A stretch of 64,000 nucleotides of DNA. Origin: Tubiluchus corallicola. Its lineage: Eukaryota > Priapulida > Priapulimorpha > Priapulimorphida > Tubiluchidae. The translations under genes were made by a program, and so were the position numbers. Below the pieces are notes generated by a model. The model saw only the letters and a list, made by a program, of their open reading frames with translations, was not told the DNA's origin and searched no databases. Below, piece after piece: positions 34,501 through 41,603 of this stretch. The stretch is taken from positions 1 to 64,000 of the forward strand of contig JAQGDQ010000348.1 in assembly GCA_030141605.1 (NCBI GenBank), in the 5' to 3' direction. Position 1 is the stretch's first letter. Every line of letters begins with the position of its first letter.

Positions 34501-36121
34501 GAATAGTGAAAACGAAAAACAAACAAGGAATAAGAAAGAAAGGTGACAACGTTTCAAATTACCAATGTAGTTCTTCCTCTGGTGAAAAAAAACAGCAAAA
34601 AAGACTAAAGAAAAATCATAAATATTGTAGTTGTAGTAACCCTAACAATCTAAATCTGTGTAGAGAATAACATCAATCATTTTAAAATTATTATGTCTTA
34701 AAAGTGTCGATGATCTTAGATGTCAAATTTTTTAAGACACACTTAAAGCAAAAAACCGGACCCAATCTTAAACTGAAGGTCAAAACAATCTAATATTTTA
34801 AATATCGAAAGGAAACATACTATTTTTTCAAAAATAAAAGAATTGTTACCTCACAAACACAATTTCACGTTCGTGCCACTAGTTCTTCACTGTTACGCGC
34901 ATTTCACCGGCATCTACAAGTTAGACGGGCACTAGCGCCTGCATTTCGGAAACGCGTTGCACAAAAAACAAGTGCTGTACCTCTCAGCTCAGATGTGTTA
35001 CTTTGTTACGTACTGCACACGTTTGACAGCTCATGCATAAATTTGAAATTTGAATTTTTATCTTAAAACTTGTCTAGTTTTAGTACGACACACTGAATAT
35101 CTTGCAGTAGCACTGTACCTCAATTTTCGCTTTGACAAACACGTGCAACACGCTCGTGGAATATTTTTGATGTTGAAAATTAAGTTAGTTTGTGAAGTCA
35201 TCAATAGTTGGGCCCGCCCGACGTTAATTAAGATTTTAATCTATTATTCAATTATCAGAAACGCTTTTGCAGTATTAATAATGATAAAATGTAGACTTTT
35301 TATCGGACTTGAAAATATGGTACTATATGAAAAATCATCCTTTAATAACATTTTATCCTATGTTGTTCTCAACTCTGGTATTTCTATATGTTCACTGGGA
35401 TGAAATTTTAATATACTTTTAATGTATGTATCATTCATGTAGAGAATTTTCTTTTTAATGAACCTTCTCTTTAGTCTTTCTTAATCTTTGTAAATGATTT
35501 TTACGTATGTAGCTAATTTTATTTTATCTTTTTCAATCCGTATAAGACTACGTCTATGTCTACTTGTTGAAATGAAAGAATAAATTTAAAATGAAAAATT
35601 ACCATGCCACTGTCTAAATTGTAGTCATGCAAGGACTTAACTCTACAGTCAGAAACGTAGCAAAAGAAAACAGAGCAAACTTGAAACTTGGACTGAAAAA
35701 AAGAGTTTACTACACGATGAACATCGCTGGTCGATAAAGGACTTATGTATAATTAGGTTTTTTTTAATATTAGTAGGGCCTACTTGAAACATTAACATTA
35801 CATCTGTACTACGGGAGTTAAAAATGATCGATAAGAGATCGTTGGATCGTGTATGAATTTATACACATGCACATGAACACTCACACACACATGCACACGC
35901 ACACGCACGCATATGACTTATACAGTTAACAAGCTCATAATTTCCCCCCGAAATCATCGCCTCAGTCGGTTCGACTCAGGACACAGCTGAATATTTAAAA
36001 TGCTCAATGAATTTCAAAATACTTCTATATAAGGTAAAACTGTAACTTATTACATACCTGTACTTCCGGTTAGATGAAAAACTAGAGTTAGAACAAGAAA
36101 CAAACACAACCGGGGTTTCAT
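12366..36121 (-). CDS. TTLL4: TTLL4-like polyglutamylase, 14-exon gene (span; introns included)
   Basis: The span covers 14 coding exons (listed separately) totalling 1737 nt, giving 578 residues. Every junction is GT/AG and all phases join without a break. TTLL enzymes use ATP and Mg2+ to ligate glutamate (or Gly/Tyr) to side chains; TTLL4 starts glutamate chains on tubulin and other acidic proteins. The core is seen in order: PALITSIF and [35 protein letters not shown] (nucleotide binding, ~196-210); [10 protein letters not shown] (~232-241); LRIYL; HLTN (282-285); [19 protein letters not shown] (364-382, with the metal/ATP Glu380 and Asn382). A C-terminal [11 protein letters not shown]...[11 protein letters not shown] module (473-499) is typical of TTLL4. 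Catalytic residues look intact. The N-terminus is odd: vertebrate TTLL4 has a long disordered region, whereas this model has only a signal-peptide-like 21-residue exon and ~30 residues before the core. Potential sequons are at N38, N59, N357 and N557. TTLL5 is the main alternative family assignment. Introns are packed with unrelated minisatellites and MITEs. Confidence 0.85.
12506..13044. other. Intron 13, part left of the 70-bp array
   Basis: Non-coding intronic sequence; no repeat or alternative exon that I can support. Confidence 0.4.
13045..16515. repeat. 70-bp satellite of alternating 35-bp monomers, ~50 dimers
   Basis: The repeating dimer joins monomer A (ACAACTTAACTGTACTATTC, AAGAATGATTCGCAG) and monomer B (ACAAGTTAACTATTCTACTC, AAGAGTGACATTGAG). 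A and B are about 70% identical and alternate strictly, a simple higher-order repeat. Edge copies at both ends are more divergent, as expected for unequal exchange. It fills most of the 4.5-kb last intron. Confidence 0.97.
16795..16860 (+). repeat. tRNA-derived SINE-like fragment
   Basis: Plus-strand TGGTTCAGTGGTTCATC resembles a polymerase III A box, and AGGTTCCGGTC about 35 bp on resembles a degenerate B box. No clean acceptor stem. Confidence 0.35.
16960..16992. repeat. (ATC)n microsatellite next to a splice donor
   Basis: About eleven ATC triplets (GAT on the gene strand) begin only about 14 bases inside intron 13. Confidence 0.9.
17006..17216 (-). CDS. TTLL4: TTLL4-like exon 13 (C-terminal module)
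   Basis: Acceptor CTGTCTAG, donor GGAAG/GTAAGA. Encodes [36 protein letters not shown] and [14 protein letters not shown], diagnostic for TTLL4/5-type enzymes. If the intron is retained, the frame continues through a GAT run into about 11 Asp and then stops. Confidence 0.95.
17363..17483 (-). CDS. TTLL4: TTLL4-like exon 12
   Basis: Acceptor TTTTTCAG, donor AGAG/GTAACT. Encodes [18 protein letters not shown] then [17 protein letters not shown], a less conserved linker whose end aligns with the KKAYYLTQ segment of TTLL4. Phase 0 exit. Confidence 0.85.
17762..18977. mobile_element. hAT-type non-autonomous element carrying a minisatellite
   Basis: GGTTCCTAACCTT at the left end is matched by the inverted AGGTTAGGAACC at the right end, the pattern of hAT (Charlie-like) terminal repeats. 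Flanks ACTAACAT and ACTAGAAT are a plausible decayed 8-bp target duplication. The interior has no transposase frame and encloses the 41-bp array. Confidence 0.6.
18137..18665. repeat. 41-bp minisatellite, ~13 copies
   Basis: Unit: CCTTCCGCTTACACATATGT, YGTGCCAAACACACAACCTTT. Because 41 is not a multiple of three and the unit lacks stops in several registers, four overlapping frames stay open across it; these are not genes. Confidence 0.97.
18978..19420. other. Intron 11 sequence, nothing recognised
   Basis: Non-coding. AAGTTCAAATCCCTTGC near 19017 resembles a B box, but there is no matching A box. Confidence 0.4.
19421..19590. repeat. 11-bp minisatellite, ~15 copies
   Basis: Repeats of TGCTATTACAG with TGCTATTACG and TGCTATCTCAC variants. 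Open frames across it are by-products of the short stop-free unit. Confidence 0.95.
19821..19928 (-). CDS. TTLL4: TTLL4-like exon 11
   Basis: Acceptor TACTTTAG, donor TGAG/GTAAGT. Encodes [20 protein letters not shown] then [10 protein letters not shown], matching D.SIKGQMIRDLLNLAGF of TTLL4. Found by alignment between neighbours. Confidence 0.9.
20080..21245. repeat. 73-bp minisatellite, ~16 copies
   Basis: Unit: GGGCCTTTTCAATGTGGATG, CTGAGACCATAATCTGATTC, ATTATCAAGTATAACCATCT, AAGATGAACCACA. Copies are about 95% identical, with shared variants (TATGACTATC against TATAACCATC) grouped toward the left end. It lies in intron 10. Confidence 0.97.
21300..21400 (-). repeat. tRNA-derived SINE-like fragment
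   Basis: Minus strand: TGGCTGAGTTAAAGTGG (A-box-like), then GGGTTCAATTCCCGC (good B box) 30 bp later, then a non-tRNA tail. The layout is that of a tRNA-derived SINE head. Confidence 0.5.
21525..21656 (-). CDS. TTLL4: TTLL4-like exon 10 (catalytic Glu/Asn)
   Basis: Acceptor GTCTTACAG, donor CCTGG/GTATTA. Encodes [20 protein letters not shown] then [19 protein letters not shown]. The LEVN motif supplies the metal- and ATP-binding Glu and Asn. The residues after it, PKPG, differ from the usual (I/L)SPSL. Confidence 0.97.
21700..22300. other. Intron 9 sequence, nothing recognised
   Basis: Non-coding intronic sequence between exons 10 and 9; no repeats found. Confidence 0.45.
22306..22404 (-). 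CDS. TTLL4: TTLL4-like exon 9
   Basis: Acceptor TATTTTTAG, donor TTAAG/GTAATT. Encodes [14 protein letters not shown] and [13 protein letters not shown], aligning with ALKALWNYL and IKDVVVKTI of TTLL4. Phases 2 to 2, continuous with both neighbours. Confidence 0.93.
22434..22580. repeat. (ATG)n/(AAT)n compound microsatellite
   Basis: About fifteen ATG triplets pass into a long (AAT)n run in intron 8. Poly-Leu, poly-Ile and poly-His frames on the minus strand are artefacts. Confidence 0.97.
22985..23245 (+). repeat. Dispersed repeat family S, copy 2
   Basis: Aligns with 735-965 through CATCGCCCTCGGC, AACTTTTGCAAAAAACGG and TTTTTGGAGGTTTTTCGCC. This copy is more GC-rich, suggesting that it is younger or nearer to the source. 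The upstream block 22790-22985 may belong to the same element. Confidence 0.6.
23342..23383. repeat. (TA)n/(AAAT)n simple repeat
   Basis: Short AT dinucleotide runs separated by AATA tetranucleotides. Confidence 0.85.
23555..23665 (-). repeat. tRNA-derived SINE head
   Basis: Minus strand: TTGGTCTAGTCGTAACGCG (A-box-like), CTTTCCGTCTGGGAGATC (anticodon-arm-like), GAGTTCGATAC (B-box-like), then CGGGTCATACC. The spacing fits a 70-75-nt tRNA body, but the stems are imperfect, so a SINE or tRNA pseudogene is more likely than a working tRNA. Confidence 0.55.
23700..24190. other. Intron 8 with a short inverted/direct duplication
   Basis: The segments around 23770-23990 and 23990-24120 share CTGAAAATTCATTAAGA, TACATGTA and GACGAAAGCT-type words in direct and inverted order, probably a decayed small element. 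No exon. Confidence 0.35.
24195..24317 (-). CDS. TTLL4: TTLL4-like exon 8
   Basis: Acceptor TTTTTCAG, donor AAATG/GTAGGT. Encodes [20 protein letters not shown] to SAHKW. HLTN is intact, but the usual (S/V)(V/I)NK after it reads AINQ, so the conserved Lys is Gln here. Confidence 0.95.
24415..25060. repeat. 42-bp minisatellite, ~15 copies
   Basis: Unit: CAATCCCAAAAACCAAAATA, GTAGGATTGTTCTTGCTCTG, TT. The left third is degenerate and the core (24570-25030) clean. The 42-bp length keeps frames open on both strands for up to 176 codons (14-residue repeat), which I regard as a by-product. In intron 7. Confidence 0.95.
25060..25440. other. Intron 7 flank, no exon seen
   Basis: Sequence between the 42-bp array and exon 7; nothing recognised. 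Confidence 0.4.
25445..25573 (-). CDS. TTLL4: TTLL4-like exon 7
   Basis: Acceptor ATTAATAG, donor AAAAG/GTACGT. Encodes [19 protein letters not shown] then [16 protein letters not shown], the FDLR core of the ATP-grasp fold. Confidence 0.97.
25800..26215 (+). repeat. Dispersed repeat family R, copy 1
   Basis: Matches 42518-42915 in reverse complement over ~400 bp: ATCACTTTAAAGTCGCGA, TTACAAAAAGTCACGAAG, GAATGGCGGCAACCACC and CTGAAAATTTCTATTC. It sits about 100 bp from exon 6. Confidence 0.75.
26320..26399 (-). CDS. TTLL4: TTLL4-like exon 6
   Basis: Acceptor TTTTATAG, donor CAAAG/GTGAGC. Encodes [15 protein letters not shown] to VVQR, completing the KPP..S.G.GI nucleotide-binding loop. Too short to be noticed as a standalone open frame; found by searching between flanking exons. 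Confidence 0.9.
26400..26890. other. Intron 5 with diffuse ~130-bp repeats
   Basis: Loose recurring phrases (GATTGGCTG/GGGCTG, AAAACATTGAGATATTAAAAGTCAG-like, TTTACTTCTCTTTTA) suggest an old ~130-bp tandem repeat that has nearly decayed; phrases recur after 28020. Confidence 0.3.
26895..27965. repeat. 30/31-bp minisatellite, ~35 copies
   Basis: Unit: GTATCAAGGCTACTGAAGCA, GTTTTTGTACC, with 30-bp variants lacking one T. A larger block of several units (with CATATCAACGCTATTG variants) recurs at about 27220, 27330, 27415 and 27660, showing higher-order duplication. In intron 5. Confidence 0.97.
28050..28480. other. Intron 5 flank, nothing recognised
   Basis: Non-coding sequence between the array and exon 5. 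Confidence 0.4.
28486..28671 (-). CDS. TTLL4: TTLL4-like exon 5
   Basis: Acceptor ATTTACAG, donor CCG/GTTTGT (non-canonical beyond GT). Its 62 codons encode [31 protein letters not shown] and end in LWILKP, the first half of the ATP-binding KP motif. Confidence 0.95.
28791..29453 (+). mobile_element. Family P element, copy P2 (663 bp, near full length)
   Basis: Starts GCACAAGAAAACCCTCC and ends AGGTACTCCTTTTCTTCTTC. Compared with copies at 33409 (inverted) and 48185 it is co-linear throughout. The ends share an imperfect inverted word (nACAAGAAAA). A central GTGACGTCATGTAA holds the palindrome TGACGTCA. No coding capacity. Likely a MITE or other non-autonomous element. Confidence 0.75.
29454..29881. 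other. Intron 4 sequence, nothing recognised
   Basis: AT-rich non-coding sequence between family P and the TA-flanked MITE. Confidence 0.4.
29882..30337. mobile_element. TA-flanked MITE, 456 bp, 27-bp terminal inverted repeats
   Basis: Left end CCGTATTTTCCCGTGTATAA continuing into GAGACCC; the right end is its perfect inverse, GGGTCTC followed by TTATACACGGGAAAATACGG. Both ends abut TA, as for Tc1/mariner-superfamily insertions. Extra internal copies of GTGTATAAGAGACCC lie just inside each end. No transposase frame. Confidence 0.88.
30345..30600. repeat. Short interspersed ACTGGC(G/A)AAA motif cluster
   Basis: ACTGGCGAAAA, GACTGGCAAAATGATGCACT and close variants recur about seven times at 15-50 bp spacing, a degenerated micro-repeat next to the MITE. 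Confidence 0.5.
30828..30913 (-). CDS. TTLL4: TTLL4-like exon 4
   Basis: Acceptor TTTTTTAG, donor AAAAG/GTAAGG. Encodes [14 protein letters not shown] to HFQK, aligning with the family's DDWLGCWG and EHQK segment. Leaves in phase 0. Confidence 0.9.
31030..31445. repeat. ~21-bp minisatellite, ~20 copies
   Basis: Unit close to AATGCACAACAAGAAATCAGA with many substitutions. Complementary open frames (Asn/Lys-rich on plus, Cys/Phe-rich on minus) arise from the 21-bp period. In intron 3. Confidence 0.9.
31638..31651 (+). repeat. 14-base G run
   Basis: Uninterrupted poly-G at the 5' boundary of a LINE 3' fragment, in an otherwise AT-rich intron. Confidence 0.97.
31655..31935 (+). pseudogene. RTE-type LINE 3'-end fragment
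   Basis: AGTGCCGGTCCCAAGCCCGG and AGGAAGGGCATCCGCC are followed by a frame reading [19 protein letters not shown] and a (GAA)n tail. This is the extreme C-terminus and 3' end of a non-LTR retrotransposon of the RTE-like kind, plus strand, 5'-truncated. It is opposite in orientation to the host gene. Confidence 0.6.
31936..32117. other. Intron 3 flank
   Basis: Short AT-rich stretch joining the LINE fragment to repeat P3; no feature. Confidence 0.4.
32118..32560 (+). repeat. Family P, copy P3 (partial)
   Basis: Co-linear with the middle of P2 (CTGCATAAAACTTGTAAATTTA, GAAATAAGTTTAGGTAACATTG, AAAAAATAATCAGAGTATTC). Lacks the right end with the TGACGTCA core. Ends about 70 bp from exon 3. Confidence 0.75.
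32632..32736 (-). CDS. TTLL4: TTLL4-like exon 3
   Basis: Acceptor TTTCTACAG, donor ACAA/GTAAGT. Encodes [17 protein letters not shown] and following residues to HLT, matching the LPW..RKLLKWKMS segment of TTLL4-type enzymes. Confidence 0.9.
32737..33408. other. Intron 2 with AAAGGTCAA-type repeats
   Basis: GTCAAAnGTTCAAAGGTCAA-like phrases recur at about 32790, 32845, 32900, 32935 and 32985 (~45-55-bp spacing), a degenerate tandem repeat. Nothing coding. Confidence 0.4.
33409..34039 (-). mobile_element. Family P element, copy P4 (inverted, near full length)
   Basis: Reverse complement of P2 and P5 from AAAGGAGAAGAAAAGGGATA to GGAGGGTTCTCTTGTGC, including CATGACGTCACC. Lies about 80 bp upstream (in plus coordinates) of exon 2. 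Confidence 0.78.
34117..34269 (-). CDS. TTLL4: TTLL4-like exon 2
   Basis: Acceptor CGTTTCAG, donor ATAG/GTAAAG. Encodes residues 22-72: an acidic/Ser-rich linker with two sequons (NSS, NVT), then [20 protein letters not shown], which aligns with the start of the TTLL4 catalytic region. Enters and leaves in phase 1. Confidence 0.85.
34270..34756. other. Intron 1 sequence, nothing recognised
   Basis: Non-coding; includes a local triplication of ATTATTTCCCAGA at about 34463-34505. Confidence 0.4.
34757..35400 (+). repeat. Dispersed repeat family Q, copy 1
   Basis: Direct repeat of 43006-43690: CCCAATCTTAnACTGnAGGT, GGTCAAAACAAT, ACACAAACACAATTTC, TTGCACAAAAAACA, TTTTAGTACnACACAC. A 117-codon open frame in it is not conserved in the other copy. 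Confidence 0.75.
35401..36057. other. Intron 1 sequence with (CA)-rich tract
   Basis: AT-rich non-coding sequence; a short imperfect CA/CG dinucleotide tract lies at about 35865-35915. No supported exon. Confidence 0.4.
36058..36121 (-). CDS. TTLL4: TTLL4-like exon 1: signal-peptide-like start
   Basis: An ATG at 36121 is preceded in frame by TAA and opens 21 codons: M-K-P-R, then a hydrophobic run [13 protein letters not shown], then TGST, ending one base into a codon at a strong donor (CAG/GTATGT). The G joins AA of exon 2 to give Glu22. This is the layout of a cleavable signal peptide. The exon has no homology support; it is placed by phase, donor and distance only. Confidence 0.5.
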
Positions 36122-36330
36122 TTACGCTAATCCACAATATAGTGTAGAAAGACCTGTGTAGAAAGTTCAACTTACTCAAAGGGGAACGAAAGGTTGATGA
36201 CACAAAAACGCCGGGGGCCTGGTATATACTGGTCCTGTTCACCGTGTCAACATCTATTGTCGTCATTGATCACTGGTATGCGACTTTCTGTCAATGTACA
36301 GTGTAGTTATAAAACACGGATAAAATAACC
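36122..36330 (-). promoter_or_regulatory. Putative promoter/5'UTR of the TTLL4-like gene
   Basis: On the minus strand, two TATA-like words precede the proposed start: TTTTATAACT near 36312 and GTATATACC near 36226. An out-of-frame ATG at 36266 lies between them. In-frame TAA lies directly before the ATG at 36121. No initiator or CpG-rich block stands out, so this is only suggestive. Confidence 0.3.
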
Positions 36331-38430
36331 TGTGATTTTGAACTTTTTGTAGCCAATAGGACGTAATAAAGGAAAATATAAAACACGTAATATTCAAACA
36401 TGAAAATTACTATAAGTTACTAATTACTATAATTATTAATTTTTTGCCCCTGTTCTGACTGTGTGAAGCGGGGCGATATATTAGGCGATATATATCGCCT
36501 AATAAATCAATTACATCATGCACACAATGAAACAATGATGCAACAATGCAAAATTTTGCGACAATGATGAGTGGATAACGGACCACCGCAGCGTGGTTTA
36601 TCAAGTCTTGTGACAGTTCTCCTAATAGGTTAGTGGTGTTCAGAACTAAATGTACATCATTAAAATGATACAGCAGTAGCCTGTTGATACATTAGACATG
36701 ATTTTAATTACGTAAAGTAAAAGTTTTAATAAAGTTGTGTTGTTAATTAACTATAAATGTTTTACGTGCCTGTAAAGGAACTTTAACTTTTGTAATTTTA
36801 CTTAACACTATTAGCCTCTGGTTATTATTATCATATGCTGCTTTGTTTTTATTTATGATTATGTGTAATTGCATTAGAATTGATAATTATGTTTATTATT
36901 CTCGTTGTTTTTCATTGTGTATAATACGTTTTGATTTTGCTGTTGGACGGTGCTGCCATCTATTAACGAATCGGCAGGCATTGTTGTGTTGTCGGGTTTT
37001 TGCGTGTAGTGAACAATGGAATGCGTGCTGGTAAGTGCTAGAACACGCTCTTATGAGATTGTCGTGAGGTTTATGATGTTATTGTATGAGGTTGTCAAGT
37101 TAATTTACGTGTTTCATTAGCATCGTAAACTTAACCTAGAATGTTGCCTAAATTCATCTCTTGCCTTACATAGTCTCCGTTAAACGTTTCAACGCACTAT
37201 CAGCCAGCACATTACGAGAGGCAAACCTCTACACGTACCGTTAATAATTGAGTAAGAAAACCATCTAGCTTGCACTCTAGCGCCATACTGCGGCGGATTT
37301 TGATAACGCAGTTCAAATATTATTGTCAACACTTAGAAGTCTGATTAACTGTTTTGTTAATATCTAATCGTATTATCCACAGTAGTTAGTTCATGCAAGA
37401 GTTACAAATTATGATAATATATTAAGCCTTATTTTTATCAAAACTTGATGTGTTCATGTGGGCGGAGGAATTATGTAGCCGAGCACTTTTCATACAAAAA
37501 ATGTTGTAAAATGGAAATTATGAATTGAACACATGGAAGTTCATTGCTTGCATATGTTGATGGTGCACCCCTCGTAACTGAACAAAATGTTAAGTTACTT
37601 GAAAGCTGCTTATATGAAGTTAACTTGCATAAATTCTTTGTACACAGTAGACACATGTAATCAGTTAATCTCTTTGAGTTTTTACAACACTCTTGTAAGT
37701 ATTATATTTGTATGTTTTTGCCAACGTATTTTATATATATTGTTTTTACTATAGACTTTATTTTACTATTGTGTGTGAATAAAATAAAAAAATAAACAGA
37801 GAGCACTTTCTGCGCTGCCTCCACCTTCCTGGAAGACCACCCAACATGCTATAAGTAATTTAGCAATGTACTCAAAATATGTAACCTCATATATTGTTAC
37901 ATATATAATAAATGAGTTATTTTATCTATAAAAAGCGTTGGTACCCATTTCGCTACAATGAATATAAATTCGTTGTTCTCGCACAGTCTACAAACACCAG
38001 TTTCTTTGATAAAGACGGTTTTACTATGGGCGAAAAACTCTTGTAATTTTGTTACGTTAATATTCTAAATACTTTCTAGTGAATTTTCGTTTTAACTTTG
38101 TACAGAAATTTCCTGGTTTTTAGTATGACTGCCAATAATGTTCTTTGTCCTAAATTTAAAATGTTCTATTTAGCACATTTCTCTTCAAAAAGAGATATCT
38201 GTAAGAGAGGAAGGGAGGACGCATCAGATGCAGTGGTGGTCGTGTGGTAGTTCGTCACCACAGGAATCCGTGAAGAAAGCCTGTATAGCCCCATTTTGAT
38301 CATCTCTTCTTACTGTTTTACTGTTGAAATTTCTATATGTTATCTAATACAATATTAGACGTTGACTTGATAGGCTATCAAACTCTGTGATATAAAAAAA
38401 TAAATATTTTTCGTTTTATACACAAAAAAT
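36331..38430. other. Intergenic upstream of the TTLL4-like gene
   Basis: AT-rich. Near 36470-36500 there is a small palindrome (GGCGATATATATCGCC). An ATG in context ACAATGG at 37017 runs into CTG/GTAAGT but has no further support. No gene called. Confidence 0.45.
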
Positions 38431-38435
38431 TTATT

Positions 38436-38480
38436 TATAATAATAATAATAGTAATAATAATAATAATAATAACAACAAC

Positions 38481-38579
<99 letters not shown>

Positions 38580-38640
38580 AACAACACAACAACAACAACA
38601 ACAACAACAATAATAATAATAATAGCAAGTTTATTTATCA
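38436..38640. repeat. (AAT)n microsatellite with (CAA)n island
   Basis: About 200 bp of AAT/TAA triplets with an AACAACAACA stretch near the right end. Confidence 0.97.
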
Positions 38641-39064
38641 TCATTACAACCAAAAGAAAAATTACAAAATATAAAAAAATTTAAAAGAATAAGCAAGGTA
38701 GAACATATAGCAATAAGCATTATTACACTGTTACAAGATACATGAACGAAATAAATTAAAATAAGCTTAAATATAAGTTTGGAAGTTAAATAAACCATAC
38801 AAGATTAAACTGTTCTTGAATCTCTTTGTTCTACATATAAAATAAGGGGTATTTGATGGTGGTGAACGCTGTGTCTATGAATATGGGCACCTGGCAATAA
38901 AGTGTAGATTTTATTATTAAGATTTTGAATTGATCAGAATAACTTTTTGCAAGAATTTTGGCGGTTAGCCAATATTGAAGAATAAATTTGAATATTAGCA
39001 AATATTAGAACATTTGCATAGTTTTCATTTGAAAAAATTATTTTCAATGAACGTTTTTGAACAG
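38641..39064. other. Intergenic, nothing recognised
   Basis: AT-rich non-coding sequence to the left of segmental-duplication block X. Confidence 0.4.
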
Positions 39065-40710
39065 TTTCTGACAAATCAGAGATGAGTGTCATTCCTGATA
39101 AGCGTATATTTATATTTTATAGTGTAATTTGGGTAAGTTACTGTTATTAGCGTGAAACAAAGGCTCCACTCAATTAGGTCACTCTAAATAATATAACAGC
39201 TGCATCTGCTTTGCTCAGGTAAAACTAACTACGTAATGTATTACCTGGTGTACAATCCAATTTTAATGAACTAATGTGCCCGCAAAATTTTGCTTAATTA
39301 CGATAATAGTGGCATTGATCAACTCGAACAAAAGAAAAATCCGTGAATTACTTAATTAATCATGAGCGCGGCGAAGTTGAAAGACGTACAACAAGTTTCC
39401 TAGTAAATCAAGTATGCAGCAGGTATGGCGACATTAACGTCTACGCAAGGCCATTTTAACTCATTTAACTCATTTTTAGGTCCTCCAAAATTAACGAATT
39501 CCTAAAAACATTTGTTTTTTGATTAAATATGTCTTTGTAGTCATCGCAGACATTTTAGCATTGTACAATGAAGTGAATTCTAAGCAGGCTTCAAAGAGAA
39601 ATTTAATTTTAAACTGGTATCTTTTCTATGGAAACATCAGGAGTTTTTTATTGGAAGTTCTAGTAAAAAGACAATTTAAAAAACGCTGCAAAATACGACA
39701 AGTTGTCAGTGCATTTCATTGTGAAAAATTTATTAAAGTGTCACAATAAAAACCATTCATTTAACTAATTATTTCGTTTTAATAAAACTAAAAAAGCGGT
39801 GCTAATATAATCCTGTCAAAATGACCGTTTGTTGGTGAATGACTCAATAAACGTTGTTTTCTATTCGCTGTGCATATTTTTTTAAAGTTGATAGCTTAAC
39901 TAGTTTATACGGAGATATGGCAGTTTCTAGTTTTACCGTATGGCTTCTTGGTAAATACAATAACTGCGTTATTTATTCTTCTGGCATTAAATTATTTAAG
40001 AGCCGGCTTCTGTGTTGATAAGTCGGAAGCCAGTGGAATTATTGGAATTACTAGAAGGTAACTAGTGAAATTGAGCATATGGCAATTTCTACTTTAAGCT
40101 GATGCAATAATGATTGACTTTGTTAATGAGTCTTCTGGCACTAAATTATTCAGAAAAACGCTTCTGGTTTAATTAGTGATATTAGGAGAAGCTAGTTAGT
40201 CAAAATAAGCAATGAGTAGATGGTAATTTGGACTTTGTTCTTATGGTAGCCAAGCTATAATTAATTAATGCGTTAATTAATCTTCTGACACTAGATTATT
40301 CAGGAAAAGGCTTCTGGTTTGATTAGTGGAATTAGAGTGGAATTAGTGGAGTTAGGAGAAGCTAATTAGTGATTCTGAGCATATGATAACTTCTACTTTG
40401 GTCTTATGGCGGTAATGTAATAATGACTTACTACATTAAGTATTCTTCCGTCTCTAAATTATTTAAGATTTAATCTTTTCCAAAAGATTTGTATATTATG
40501 TTTGTTGGCTTACACATATGTCAGAAATTTTGTTCATTTGTAATTTTTTTATCTTTCTATAAAAGAAGAAAAAGTGGACACTTGTAGGCTGAATTCGTAA
40601 TCGAAAAAACCTCCTCATCTTTGTTTGTGATTCAAATAAATATAATTATGTGAAATTAAAGCTGCTTTCCACAATCGTGTTTTATACGTGAGAAAGAAAT
40701 CAAGAACATC
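39065..40710 (+). repeat. Segmental duplication block X, copy 1
   Basis: About 1.65 kb co-linear with 45330-46935 at about 85-90% identity by eye (AATCAGAGATGAGTGTCATTCC to GAAATCAAGAACATC). It contains four or five degenerate ~150-bp tandem units with the phrase TCTTCTGGCACTAAATTATT at about 39930-40470. A short open frame at 39519 is frameshifted in the other copy, so it is not a gene. Confidence 0.9.
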
Positions 40711-40894
40711 GATTAAAACAAGCGCAAATTCATATCCTTATGTCAGCAAGACTTAGCAATTTGTATACGTTTCCCTGGGCCTCAAATTTCATCTCTGTTA
40801 CTGAAAACAGCTAAGATACGGACCGCAAATGTTTTTAATATCAGCTCAAAGTCTTACTGCAGTTTTGAACTTTCATTTATATTATTAAATCAGA

Positions 40895-41454
40895 CATAAT
40901 CAATCGATTGAATCACTGGTGTGTGTATTGTAACACTTTACTCTTCTAACAGATGTTCAAATCTTTAGGCACATTTAATTAAACATTATAAATCAGATGA
41001 ATCATTTAACACCTTCGCTCTTTGTCTTACACCAGATGCTCAATTTATCAGGTGAATCACCTGTATCTGTCTAATCCATTAACTCTTTGTCTTACATCAG
41101 ATGTTCAATTTATCAGGTGAATCACTTGTACCTGATTAAATAAATTAACTCTTTGTCTTACATAAGATGCTCAGATGCCAAACTTCCCTATTTGAATGGG
41201 GCGTTTTCAATCAATACAAGTGCATTATAATTCACATCTTTGCGCCATTCTATCATTCCAGTAACATCAAACTGAAAAAATTTGGAAATCAAATTTAGTC
41301 GCATATTAGCACAGATGAATTATAGTTACACTTATATTAATAATGAAATGACATTGACACCTTTCAGTATACCTGACCCAAACCTATAGACCTTGAAGCA
41401 AAATCTCAATTTTTATAATTAATTTAAAAAATAATTTAATTTAATTTAATTTAA

Positions 41455-41487
<33 letters not shown>

Positions 41488-41509
41488 CCACTCTCTCTAT
41501 ATCTCTATG

Positions 41510-41603
<94 letters not shown>

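Noticed and set aside
35050-35403. 117-codon open frame
   Set aside because: Lies in dispersed repeat Q; the copy at 43 kb does not keep the frame.
36843-37034. Plus-strand first exon: ATG in context ACAATGG at 37017 followed by CTG/GTAAGT
   Set aside because: Only six codons, no matching downstream exon or coding motif, and such donors occur by chance at this frequency.
39519-39749. 76-codon open frame in block X
   Set aside because: The duplicate at 45.8 kb carries indels that break the frame, so there is no sign of coding constraint.
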